Origin: CAYHPY01 sp964358485
GTDB taxonomy: Bacteria; Elusimicrobiota; Elusimicrobia; UBA1565; UBA9628
NCBI GenBank assembly: GCA_964358485.1
Contig: CAYHPY010000090.1
Location: 1-15,503 of the forward strand
Length of the DNA: 15,503 bases
Direction: 5' to 3'
Made by a program: the position numbers and the translations under genes. Below, in pieces: positions 6,786 through 14,452 of this stretch (within the stretch, counting starts at the first letter, position 1; each line of letters begins with the position of its first letter). The notes under the pieces are model-generated. The model was not told the DNA's origin. It did not search any database and worked only from the letters and a program-made list of their open reading frames with translations.

Positions 6786-8969
6786 TCAGGGGACGGAAAT
6801 CTTGTTCCCCTTGAGAGTCAGTCCCGGGAGGTCGATGTAAAACGGAGTCTCCGGGTTGGGCTCCAAGGGCACGGACAAATCCTTCACGCGCCCGAGGGCG
6901 GAGGCGGGAAGACGCGTCGCGCCGACCCCGAGCCGCTCGACCTTAGCCGCGAGCCGCTTTCCACCGTCCTCAAACCCCAGCCCGATTTCGAGGTGCAAGG
7001 CCACGTTTTGGAGCGTTCCCTGGAACACGATCCGCTGGCCCTCGAATTCGAGGCGTTCGATTTTCAAGGAGCGGACCCGTTGTTCCAGGAATTTCCGGAC
7101 CTCGTCGCCGTCGGCCTTGAGCGTCTTGATCCGTAGGCGTCCCATCCTGAGGAATCGGATGTCCTCGTAAGGCTTGGCGTCCTCGCCCGGGGGCGTCTCG
7201 AAAAAATGCAAAAACAGCGCGTCCTCGAGCTCAGCCTCCACGGGACCCACGGTGACCCCGCGGACCTGGACTTCCGAGGCGGAGATGCTGATTTTCTTGA
7301 ACACGGAGCGGGCCGCGTCCCATTCGCCGAAGCGCACTTTCAGGTCCTTGGCCTGGAATGCCGGGGACTGGAAGAAATTGTAGACCATCTCCTTAACGGG
7401 GATGGGCGGGGTCTTGAATTTCCGCTGTTGGTAGAAGACGGCCTCCGACCGATCCGGAAGCGGGAAGCGCTTGACCTCTTCATAGGCGGTTTGAAACCAT
7501 CCGTCCTTCCTGTTGATCTGGTCCGAAGCCTCCGGCAGGCCTCCGATAACCCCGGGAGAACCCAGATCGCTGCTCTTGAGGACCACGAATTCGGCAAACT
7601 CGCAAAGGCGCTTATTAACCCCCCGAATGCGGACCGCGGGCAATTTGAGATTCTTGACGGCCCAAGTGAAGTTGGGGGCGTTGAAATAAACGTGGTTGGC
7701 CACCAAGGTCAGATTGCCCACCGGCAAGGACGGATCATGCCGCTTCTGGGCCTCCTGAACGATCTCATCGATCTTCCAGTCTTCCTTCTTGGGCGGGAAG
7801 CTGGGCAGGATGTGGATGGGCTGGATATTGTTGTTGAGATGGATCGGGGCGATCCAGCCCTGCCCGTGATTGATGGCAGTGACGATCTGGAAGGCCGCCA
7901 CGCCCCAGATGACGGGACGGGGGATGGCCGAGCAGGCCATCACGGCCCCGAAGGCGGGAAGGGCGCCCGCAAAGAAGCGCATCTGCCGGTTGGAGACGAA
8001 CATCCAAAACAGGTAGGAGCTCAAGATCCACCCCGCCAGCACCCACCCCCGCTCCTTGTTTCGCTGGTAGGCTGGGATCAGAAGCCCGGCCCAGCCTAGG
8101 GCCCAGAGGGGAATGCTCAGGGAGTTGATGCTCTGGAGGAAGTAAGCCATGAAGGCCAGGTTCTGCCAGACGGGGACCCCGAAATCGGCCGAGGCCTGCG
8201 TCAATCGGGGAAGAAGGACGGGCATGTGGGTCACATACCAAGGCACGAACATCACCCCCGCCAAACTCCAGGCCACCAGGGACTTCAAACCGGAGCCCTT
8301 GGAGAAAAGAGCGCCTCCGCCGATGGCGTAGGCCGGGATCATGAAAGAAAAGAAGCTCCACTTGTGCATCATGCCCAACCCGAAGGCCACCCCGAAGGCG
8401 ATGGAGCCCGGCCACTTCTTAAAATCGTCGGACTTCAGGAGCGCCCAGTAGGCCGCCGCCGCCCAGGAGGCCATGGTGATGTCCACCAACTGGGTTTTGA
8501 GCATCCACTGCATGATGGGGGCGCAGCCCACCGAAACGGCCGCGGCCAGGGCCGTGTCGTCGGGGCGGAAATGGTAAGAGATGGCGAACACCGAGAGGCA
8601 GAGAAGCGCCAAGTGGAACCAGTTGATCCAAAGCGCCTCTCCGACGGGGTTATTGGTGTCGTAGGCCCCCATCATCCCCAGATGGTAAAGCGGGGGAAAG
8701 GGCGGCATTCCGGGTTTGGGGGCCAAATTCCAGGCGCTCCCCGAGTCCCCCTTGGCCAAAGCGGCCCGGTAATCCTGGGCGATCTCCAGGTGGATGGCCT
8801 GATCCCAGGCGGGAGGACGGCCCTCCTCGCGGATGAAAGAGGCTAAAGCCAGCGCCTGCCAGGCCAGAAATCCCGCCAAACCCAGGAGGCTCAGGACCAG
8901 GACTTTGGAACTCCCGGTGACCTGGGGCTTATCAGGTTCCTGAAGATCGGCTTCGGTGAATTCCCTCAT
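6786..8969 (-). CDS. GT-C/PMT-type glycosyltransferase fused to a DUF2993 (LmeA-like) domain
   Basis: A 727-residue protein. After a short cytoplasmic N-terminus, the first membrane helix is at about 23-46. The first outside loop contains PPAWDQAIHLE, whose Asp56 sits where GT-C enzymes (ArnT/PMT family) keep their catalytic acid. About ten further hydrophobic segments run to about residue 375. Such enzymes take sugar from polyprenyl-phosphate-sugar and attach it to protein, lipid or glycan outside the membrane. Residues about 380-525 are soluble. From about 528 (MVYNFFQSPAF) to the end the pattern matches DUF2993, a lipid-binding fold of the LmeA type: short beta-forming stretches ISASEVQVRGVTVGPVEAELEDALF, KIERLEFEGQRIVF and a final LPGLTLKGNKISV. 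This last assignment is by pattern only. First gene of the leftward sugar cluster. Confidence 0.8.
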   Translation of the reverse strand: MREFTEADLQEPDKPQVTGSSKVLVLSLLGLAGFLAWQALALASFIREEGRPPAWDQAIHLEIAQDYRAALAKGDSGSAWNLAPKPGMPPFPPLYHLGMMGAYDTNNPVGEALWINWFHLALLCLSVFAISYHFRPDDTALAAAVSVGCAPIMQWMLKTQLVDITMASWAAAAYWALLKSDDFKKWPGSIAFGVAFGLGMMHKWSFFSFMIPAYAIGGGALFSKGSGLKSLVAWSLAGVMFVPWYVTHMPVLLPRLTQASADFGVPVWQNLAFMAYFLQSINSLSIPLWALGWAGLLIPAYQRNKERGWVLAGWILSSYLFWMFVSNRQMRFFAGALPAFGAVMACSAIPRPVIWGVAAFQIVTAINHGQGWIAPIHLNNNIQPIHILPSFPPKKEDWKIDEIVQEAQKRHDPSLPVGNLTLVANHVYFNAPNFTWAVKNLKLPAVRIRGVNKRLCEFAEFVVLKSSDLGSPGVIGGLPEASDQINRKDGWFQTAYEEVKRFPLPDRSEAVFYQQRKFKTPPIPVKEMVYNFFQSPAFQAKDLKVRFGEWDAARSVFKKISISASEVQVRGVTVGPVEAELEDALFLHFFETPPGEDAKPYEDIRFLRMGRLRIKTLKADGDEVRKFLEQRVRSLKIERLEFEGQRIVFQGTLQNVALHLEIGLGFEDGGKRLAAKVERLGVGATRLPASALGRVKDLSVPLEPNPETPFYIDLPGLTLKGNKISVP

Positions 8970-9019
8970 ATTCCAAAGGGGAAGTTATCATATTTTTGTA
9001 TACTCGGGGGCCCATGGCG
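8970..9019. promoter_or_regulatory. Compact divergent promoter region of the two sugar clusters
   Basis: Only 50 bp separate the two divergent start codons, and the stretch is AT-rich. Rightward, TTGTATACTC (8996-9005) contains TATACT (8999-9004) as -10, giving +1 near 9011. Leftward, TATGAT on the minus strand (about 8984-8989) could be the -10 for the GT-C gene. No good -35 is present for either. The two promoters overlap, so they may compete or be co-regulated. Confidence 0.5.
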
Positions 9020-10084
9020 ATGAAAGCGGTGATCCTCATCGGAGGAAAAGGGACGCGCCTGCGCCCCTTGACCTGCGACGCCCCCAAGCCGCTCCTGCCG
9101 GTGGTCAACCGCCCCTTCCTTGAGTATCAATTCGAGATCCTGCGCCGCCACGGCATAAGGGAAGTCCGCCTCTGCACCTCCTACCGTCCGGCCGATTTCA
9201 AAAACGCCTTCGGAAATGGGCGCCGCCTGGGCATGAAGCTGAGCTACATCCACGAAAAAGAGCCCCTGGGCACCGGCGGGGCCGTCCGCAACGCCTCCGA
9301 GGGCTTGAACGACACCTTCCTGGTCCTCAACGGAGACGTCCTCAACACCCTGGACATCACCTCCTTCCTGAAGTTTCACCGCAAAAACCGCGCCGAAGCG
9401 TCCCTCGCGCTCACCCGGGTCAAGGACCCCACGCTCTACGGCCTCGTGGAGACGGCCGAGGACGGCCGGGTCAAGCGCTTCCTGGAAAAGCCTTCCTGGG
9501 ACGAGATCGTCACCAATACCATCAACGCCGGGGCCTATCTCTTCGAGCCCGGAGTGATGAAGCTCATCCCCCCGGGAGTGCCGCATTCGTTGGAGCGCTC
9601 GCTGTTTCCCCAGCTCCTGCAGGGGCGATCCCGGATGTACGGCTATGTCACCCCGGGCTACTGGATCGACATCGGGACCGTGGAGAAATACCTCCAGGTC
9701 CACCTGGACATCTTGGGCGGAGCCACCCCCTTTCCCGTGCCCGCTTCCAAACTTCGCCCCGGCCTGGCCTTGGGGCGGAAGGTCAAATTGGGGAAAAATC
9801 TCACGCCCGCCGCCGACGGTGGCAAAGCCGCATTGGGCGACGGCTGCACCGTCGGGGATTTTGCCCGCTTTTCGGGCCGGGTCTGCGTGGGCCCCAACGG
9901 CCGGATCGGCAAAGGAGCCAGCCTGGAGGATTGCGTCGTGCTGGCCGGAGCCCGGATCGGCGACGGCGCCCAGCTCAAGCGCTGCGTGGTCGGCCCGGAC
10001 TGCGTGATCGGCGCCAATTCCATCGTCTCGGAGGGCTCGGCCCTGGCGGGCGGCTCGGAGGTGCGGCCATTCAGCCTCTTGTAA
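9020..10084 (+). CDS. Mannose-1-phosphate guanylyltransferase-like nucleotidyltransferase
   Basis: A 354-residue enzyme expected to make a nucleotide sugar, most likely GDP-mannose from GTP and mannose-1-phosphate. The N-terminal Rossmann-type domain has the signature VILIGGKGTRLRPLT...PKPLLPV. LVLNGDVLNTLDI holds the metal-binding Asp, followed by FLEKPSWDEIVTNTINAG and GYWIDIGTVEKY. From about residue 240 there are hexapeptide (left-handed beta-helix) repeats with I/V-G-x motifs. ATG 9020 is chosen because homologs begin MKAV and GGGGG lies nine bases upstream; ATG at 9014 is possible. The stop lies just before the cupin gene, so the two are coupled. A UDP- or dTDP-sugar product is possible, since family members differ little. 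Confidence 0.85.
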   Translation: MKAVILIGGKGTRLRPLTCDAPKPLLPVVNRPFLEYQFEILRRHGIREVRLCTSYRPADFKNAFGNGRRLGMKLSYIHEKEPLGTGGAVRNASEGLNDTFLVLNGDVLNTLDITSFLKFHRKNRAEASLALTRVKDPTLYGLVETAEDGRVKRFLEKPSWDEIVTNTINAGAYLFEPGVMKLIPPGVPHSLERSLFPQLLQGRSRMYGYVTPGYWIDIGTVEKYLQVHLDILGGATPFPVPASKLRPGLALGRKVKLGKNLTPAADGGKAALGDGCTVGDFARFSGRVCVGPNGRIGKGASLEDCVVLAGARIGDGAQLKRCVVGPDCVIGANSIVSEGSALAGGSEVRPFSLL

Positions 10085-10098
10085 ACAAGGTCAAGCTC

Positions 10099-10425
10099 GT
10101 GCCCAAGCCCTGGGGCCACGAGCTCTGGTGGGCGCACGCCCCGCGCTACGCCGGGAAAATCCTGGTCATAGAAAAGGGCAAGCGCCTCAGCCTCCAATAC
10201 CACAAGGTCAAGCACGAGACGGTCTACGTCCTCAAGGGCCGACTGGGATTGCTCTTGGGCAAAAAGCGCCGAGTGGTGGGGCCGGGCACGGCGGTGACCA
10301 TCGTCCCCGGCACCGTGCACCGCTTCGACGCCCCGAAAGGGCGCGTGACCCTGCTGGAAGCATCCACCCCGGAACTGCAGGACGTCGTCCGCCTGTCCGA
10401 CGACTACGGACGAGCCAAGAAATAG
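10099..10425 (+). CDS. Mannose-6-phosphate isomerase, type II, cupin domain
   Basis: A single-domain cupin of about 108 residues. It has PKPWGHELWWA, then GKRLSLQYHKVKHETVYVLKGR with the metal-binding His and Glu residues, and GTAVTIVPGTVHRFDA with the second cupin motif. This is the pattern of the C-terminal isomerase domain of type II PMI/GMP proteins, here as a stand-alone unit. It should interconvert fructose-6-phosphate and mannose-6-phosphate, feeding the next gene. The frame is open upstream with no ATG. GTG at 10099 is chosen because AAGG (10087-10090) lies eight bases before it and because the homologous PKPWG segment starts there. A start overlapping the upstream gene cannot be excluded. 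Confidence 0.78.
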   Translation: MPKPWGHELWWAHAPRYAGKILVIEKGKRLSLQYHKVKHETVYVLKGRLGLLLGKKRRVVGPGTAVTIVPGTVHRFDAPKGRVTLLEASTPELQDVVRLSDDYGRAKK

Positions 10426-10434
10426 GAGACATCC

Positions 10435-11850
10435 ATGGACCCCATTAAATTCGGCACCGACGGCTGGCGCGGCGTGATGGCGCGGGAATTCACCTTCCAA
10501 AACGTCCGGCGCGTGGCCCAGGCCATTTCGGAATACGTCAAGGACGACGCCATGAAGACCCCGGGGCGCAAGAAAAGCCCTCTGGCCCAGCCGATCTGGA
10601 TCGGCTTTGATCGGCGCTTCCAGTCCGACGCCTTCGCCAAGGAGATCGCGCGCGTCCTGCAGGGCAACAAACTCTCCCCCATCCTCCTCATGGAATCCCT
10701 GCCGACCCCGGCGATCAGCCTGATGACCCACAAAGACTCTTGCCTGGGAATCATGGTGACCGCCAGCCACAACCCCCCGCTCTACAACGGCATCAAGATC
10801 AAGCAGGACGGCCGGGCGGTCCCCGAGACCGTCACCACCGCCGTGGAATCCTTCCTGGACAAGACCGCTCCCGTGCGCGGCTCCGACTACAAGGAAAAAT
10901 CGGTCAAGGCGGTCTATTTGGCGTATCTGAAATCCAAGATCAACCCGGCGGCGGTGGCCAAGGGGCTTAAGCGCCCCGTGGTCATCGACTACATGCACGG
11001 GGCGGCCGCGGGCTTGATGGAAGAGCTCCTCCCCCCGGCCAAACTTCGGACGATCCGGACCAACCATGACCCCCTCTTCGGAGGCACGCCCCCGGAGCCC
11101 ATTGAGCAATTCCTGGCGCCCCTGATCGCGGCCGTGAAGGCCGAGAAGGCCCTCATCGGCATCGCCCTGGACGGCGACGGCGACCGCGTGGGCCTGGTCG
11201 ACGACAAGGGCCAGTACTACACGCCCTGCCAGGTGTTTCCGATGATCATCGACTATTTGATCACCAAGAAGGGCTTCAAGGGCAAGATCGTGCAGTCGGT
11301 CTCCATGGGCTACCTGTCCGGGCGCATCGCCCGGGCCCTGGGTTTCGAGTTCCAGGAACTGCCGGTGGGCTTCAAGCATGTGGCCGGCGAGCTGGCCGCG
11401 GGCACCGCGGTCATCGGCGGCGAGGAATCAGGCGGCTACGCCTGGAAGGGCTGCCTGCCCGAGCGCGACGGGATCCTGGCGGCCATGCTCCTCCTGGAGA
11501 TGTGCGCCGTCCTCAAAAAAACCCCCTCCCAGATTTGGAAAGACGTGGAGACCAAGTACGGCAAATCCTGCTTCAAGCGCATCGACGTCAGGGTCCACCG
11601 CGCCGTGGCCGACAAGGCGGTCTGGGCGGCCAAGCTGGTCAAAAAGCTTCCCAAAAAGATCCTGGGTACCGAGATCAAGGAGCTCATTCAGGTCGACGGC
11701 CTGAAAATCATCCTCCAGGGCGATCATTGGATCCTGGTCCGCCCCTCCGGCACCGAGCCGCTGATGCGCCTCTACGCCGAATCCGATTCCCCGGCCCGGA
11801 CGGCCGAGCTTCTGGAGCTGGCCAAGAAGTGGGTCGGGCCGGCCACTTGA
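10435..11850 (+). CDS. Phosphomannomutase/phosphoglucomutase family enzyme
   Basis: A 471-residue alpha-D-phosphohexomutase. All four active-site loops are intact: the phosphoserine loop VTASHNP with Ser111, the Mg-binding DGDGDR (residues 246-251), the sugar loop GGEESGG (328-334) and the phosphate loop RPSGTEP (436-442). It converts mannose-6-phosphate to mannose-1-phosphate, and perhaps glucose phosphates too; loops do not separate PMM from PGM, but context favours mannose. The N-terminus MDPIKFGTDGWRG is also typical. The ATG at 10435 has GGAG (10425-10428), overlapping the cupin's stop, as ribosome site. It is the central gene of the cytoplasmic GDP-mannose group. Confidence 0.88.
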   Translation: MDPIKFGTDGWRGVMAREFTFQNVRRVAQAISEYVKDDAMKTPGRKKSPLAQPIWIGFDRRFQSDAFAKEIARVLQGNKLSPILLMESLPTPAISLMTHKDSCLGIMVTASHNPPLYNGIKIKQDGRAVPETVTTAVESFLDKTAPVRGSDYKEKSVKAVYLAYLKSKINPAAVAKGLKRPVVIDYMHGAAAGLMEELLPPAKLRTIRTNHDPLFGGTPPEPIEQFLAPLIAAVKAEKALIGIALDGDGDRVGLVDDKGQYYTPCQVFPMIIDYLITKKGFKGKIVQSVSMGYLSGRIARALGFEFQELPVGFKHVAGELAAGTAVIGGEESGGYAWKGCLPERDGILAAMLLLEMCAVLKKTPSQIWKDVETKYGKSCFKRIDVRVHRAVADKAVWAAKLVKKLPKKILGTEIKELIQVDGLKIILQGDHWILVRPSGTEPLMRLYAESDSPARTAELLELAKKWVGPAT

Positions 11851-11862
11851 AGCCCCAACGCC

Positions 11863-12927
11863 GTGGGGGACGCCGCTAAAGTGGTGTCCCCGCCCCTGAA
11901 GGCGATGGTCCTGGCGGCGGGGGCCGGCACGCGCCTGCGCCCGCTGACCTACGAGACCCCCAAGCCCATGGTCCCGGTGGTCAACCGGCCCGTCCTGCAC
12001 CACGTCCTGGACAACGTCCTACGCCACGGCATCACCGACGTGATGATGAACCTCCATTCCTTCTCGGAGCAGGTGAAGGGCTACTGCGGCGACGGCTCCC
12101 GCTGGAGCCTGCGGCTCAGCTACTCCAAGGAAACCGCCCTCATGGGCACCGCGGGGGCCATCAAGAAGGTTGAGAAGTTCTTCTCCGGCGGCCCCTTCAT
12201 CGTCCTCTCCGGCGACGGCCTTTCCGACATCGATATCACCGCCCTCTACGAGTTCCACCGCAAGCGCAAAGCCCTGGCCACCATGGTCTTAAAGCCGCTT
12301 GACGTCCGCTTCGACTACGGCGTGACCTTGACCGACGACTCGGGCCGCATCAAGGGCTTCATCGAAAAACCCAGCTGGAAGGACGTTTTTTCCAACACGG
12401 TCAACACCGGGATATACCTCTTCGAGCCGGAAATCTTCCGGCACATCCCCAAGGGGGTCTACGACTTCGGCCACCAGCTCTGGCCCAAGCTTTTGAAGGA
12501 AAAGCGCGCCATTTACGCCTACACGATGGACGGCTACTGGTGCGACGTGGGCAATTTGAGCGAGTACCGCCGGGCCCAAATGGACGCCCTGGACGGCAAG
12601 GTCCGCATCAACATCCCGGGACGGGAAATTCGCAAGGGGGTTTGGATCGAACAGGGCTGCAAAATCCACCCCAAAGCCGTCCTGAAGGCCCCCTGCCTCA
12701 TCGGCAAGGGCTGCGTTGTGGAGGAGGGCGCCGAGGTCGGGCCGCACACCGTCATCGGGGACCGCTCCCGGATCTCTTCTCAGGCGGTGCTCAAAAATTG
12801 TATACTCTTTGACAGCGTCACCGTCGGAAAAAACGTCCATCTGTCCAACTGCATCCTGGGCGCCAACGGCAACGTCAAAGAGAACATCACCGTTTACGAA
12901 GCGGCCGTCCTCAACATCCGACAATAG
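11863..12927 (+). CDS. Second sugar-1-phosphate nucleotidyltransferase (paralog)
   Basis: A 354-residue paralog of the 9020 gene, with the same layout. It has AMVLAAGAGTRLRPLT...PKPMVPVVNRP, LSGDGLSDIDI, FIEKPSWKDVFSNTVNTGIYLFEP and GYWCDVGNLSEY, then hexapeptide repeats (GKGCVVEEGAEVG and similar) to the C-terminus. The start is uncertain. GTG 11863 gives 14 residues before the conserved core and has no clear ribosome site; GTG 11881, behind GGGGGA, or ATG 11905 are alternatives. The two copies have diverged well beyond a recent duplication, so they may make different nucleotide sugars or bind differently; which is mannose-specific cannot be decided. A promoter-like TTGTATACTC lies inside this gene at 12798-12807. 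Confidence 0.83.
   Translation: MGDAAKVVSPPLKAMVLAAGAGTRLRPLTYETPKPMVPVVNRPVLHHVLDNVLRHGITDVMMNLHSFSEQVKGYCGDGSRWSLRLSYSKETALMGTAGAIKKVEKFFSGGPFIVLSGDGLSDIDITALYEFHRKRKALATMVLKPLDVRFDYGVTLTDDSGRIKGFIEKPSWKDVFSNTVNTGIYLFEPEIFRHIPKGVYDFGHQLWPKLLKEKRAIYAYTMDGYWCDVGNLSEYRRAQMDALDGKVRINIPGREIRKGVWIEQGCKIHPKAVLKAPCLIGKGCVVEEGAEVGPHTVIGDRSRISSQAVLKNCILFDSVTVGKNVHLSNCILGANGNVKENITVYEAAVLNIRQ
12798..12807 (+). promoter_or_regulatory. Possible internal -10 element ahead of metK
   Basis: TTGTATACTC is identical to the ten bases at the putative -10 of the 9020 gene and lies in an AT-rich patch inside GC-rich coding sequence. It would start RNA near 12813, about 135 bases before metK. No -35 is visible at the right distance. 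The codons used here (TGT, ATA, TTT) are unlike the gene's usual choice. Confidence 0.4.
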
Positions 12928-12948
12928 GCGTATCACGGAGGGTTTCCC

Positions 12949-14160
12949 ATGGAGCGCAAAGGCAAGTTTTTCTTCACATCCGAGTCCGTCACCGAGGGGC
13001 ATCCGGACAAAGTCTGCGACCAGATTTCCGACGCGGTCCTCGACAGCGTCCTGACCGACGACCCCGCCGGCCGGGTGGCCTGCGAAACCTTCGTGACCCG
13101 CGGCATGGTGATCGTCGGCGGGGAGATCACCACCAAGACTTTCGTCGATGTGGACCAGCTGGTCCGCAAGGTGGTCCGCGAGATCGGCTACGACCACCCC
13201 AAATATGGCTTTGACGCCGCCTCCTGCGCGGTCTTGAACGCCATCGGCCGCCAATCCCCCGACATCGCCCAGGGCGTGGACACCGGCGGGGCCGGGGACC
13301 AGGGACTCATGATCGGCTACGCCTCCCGCGAGACGCCGGAGCTCATGCCCCTTCCTATCATGCTGGCCCACAAGCTGGCGCGGCGCCTCATGGAAGTCCG
13401 CAAGAGCAAAACTCTCCCCTACCTGGGCCCGGACGGCAAGTCCCAGGTCACCGTGGAGTACCTGGACGGCCGCCCCCTGCGGGTGGACACCGTGGTCCTC
13501 TCCTCCCAGCACACCGAGGACATCCTGGACAAGACCGGCGACCAGATCACCGAGAAATCCCGCCAGGAGATGATCGAGACCATCATCCGCCCCGTGCTGG
13601 GCAAGCGCCTGATCGACAACAAGACGCGCTTCTTGATCAACCCCACCGGCAAGTTCGTGGTCGGCGGGCCCGCTTCGGACACCGGCATGACCGGCCGCAA
13701 GATCATCGTCGACACCTACGGCGGCTGGGCCGCGCACGGCGGCGGCGCCTTCTCCGGCAAGGATCCGACGAAGGTGGACCGCTCCGCTTGCTACATGGCC
13801 CGCTACATCGCCAAGAACGTCGTGGCCGCGGGCCTGGCCTCGGAAGTCACCGTCCAGCTGGCCTACGCCATCGGCGTGGCCGAGCCCGTCGGCGTCTACT
13901 TCAACACCCACGGCACCGGCCTGGTCGACGAGACCAAGATCGAGGCCGCCGTGCGCCGGAACTTCCAGCTGACGCCCAAGGGGATCATCACCTCCCTCAA
14001 GCTCCGCCGCCCCGTCTATCGGGCGACGGCGGCCTACGGCCACTTCGGCCGCAACGAGGCCAACTTCGAGTGGGAGAAGACCGACAAGGCCGACATCCTG
14101 CGCGACGAGCTTCTGGGAAAGTCCGCTAAAGGTTCACGAAAGGCTCTGGCCGCCGCCTAA
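12949..14160 (+). CDS. metK: S-adenosylmethionine synthetase
   Basis: A 403-residue methionine adenosyltransferase making S-adenosylmethionine from methionine and ATP, cytoplasmic and normally tetrameric. Key motifs are FTSESVTEGHPDKVCDQISDAVLD with His18 and Asp20, GAGDQGLMIGYA (residues 114-125), GGGAFSGKDPTKVDRSA (264-280) and a C-terminal RPVYRATAAYGHFGR. The length is typical. The ATG at 12949 has GGAGG seven bases upstream (12937-12941). Only 21 bp separate it from the sugar gene, so there is no room for a SAM riboswitch in front; expression may rely on read-through or the internal promoter-like element at 12798. The region holds no obvious link between SAM and the sugar genes. Confidence 0.97.
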   Translation: MERKGKFFFTSESVTEGHPDKVCDQISDAVLDSVLTDDPAGRVACETFVTRGMVIVGGEITTKTFVDVDQLVRKVVREIGYDHPKYGFDAASCAVLNAIGRQSPDIAQGVDTGGAGDQGLMIGYASRETPELMPLPIMLAHKLARRLMEVRKSKTLPYLGPDGKSQVTVEYLDGRPLRVDTVVLSSQHTEDILDKTGDQITEKSRQEMIETIIRPVLGKRLIDNKTRFLINPTGKFVVGGPASDTGMTGRKIIVDTYGGWAAHGGGAFSGKDPTKVDRSACYMARYIAKNVVAAGLASEVTVQLAYAIGVAEPVGVYFNTHGTGLVDETKIEAAVRRNFQLTPKGIITSLKLRRPVYRATAAYGHFGRNEANFEWEKTDKADILRDELLGKSAKGSRKALAAA

Positions 14161-14164
14161 GCCG

Positions 14165-14452
14165 GTGAGCGCCCGGACGCTGACTCCGTCCTACAAAAGC
14201 GCCCTCCGCGTCTGGTGGGCCTTTTCGTGGCGGTGGGGCGTCTGGATGGTGGTCGGCTGCGTGGCCCTCGGCCTTTTCATCGGGGCATGGCGGGCGCTGT
14301 TCGGGCTGTCCTCCAAGACCATCCTAAACATCACCTCCTGGTCCACCATTCCGCTGGTGATCTGGTCCCAGCTGGAGGCTTTTCGCCGGATCCTCGCCCT
14401 AGAATTTGACGGGGCAGGAGTCCGCCCTCCGGAAAAAGGAAAAAAATCATGA
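14165..14452 (+). CDS. Small hypothetical membrane protein
   Basis: A 95-residue protein with a GTG start four bases after the metK stop. A tryptophan-rich N-terminal part leads to one clear membrane helix (about residues 24-42) and a second, weaker one (about 53-68), then a charged tail ending EKGKKS. I do not recognise the family. Its stop overlaps the CoA-transferase ATG by four bases (ATGA), so it appears to be a translated link in this operon. The tail region also supplies the ribosome site of the next gene. No function is proposed. Confidence 0.6.
   Translation: MSARTLTPSYKSALRVWWAFSWRWGVWMVVGCVALGLFIGAWRALFGLSSKTILNITSWSTIPLVIWSQLEAFRRILALEFDGAGVRPPEKGKKS

Noticed and set aside
9658..11379. 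573-residue minus-strand open frame under the sugar genes
   Set aside because: It is antisense to three clearly conserved genes and has a composition typical of GC-driven spurious frames.
12928..12948. SAM riboswitch before metK
   Set aside because: Only 21 bases are available and they hold just the ribosome site.
12289..14043. 584-residue minus-strand open frame under metK
   Set aside because: It covers the well-conserved metK in antisense; its His/Val/Asp/Gly-rich composition mirrors metK codons.
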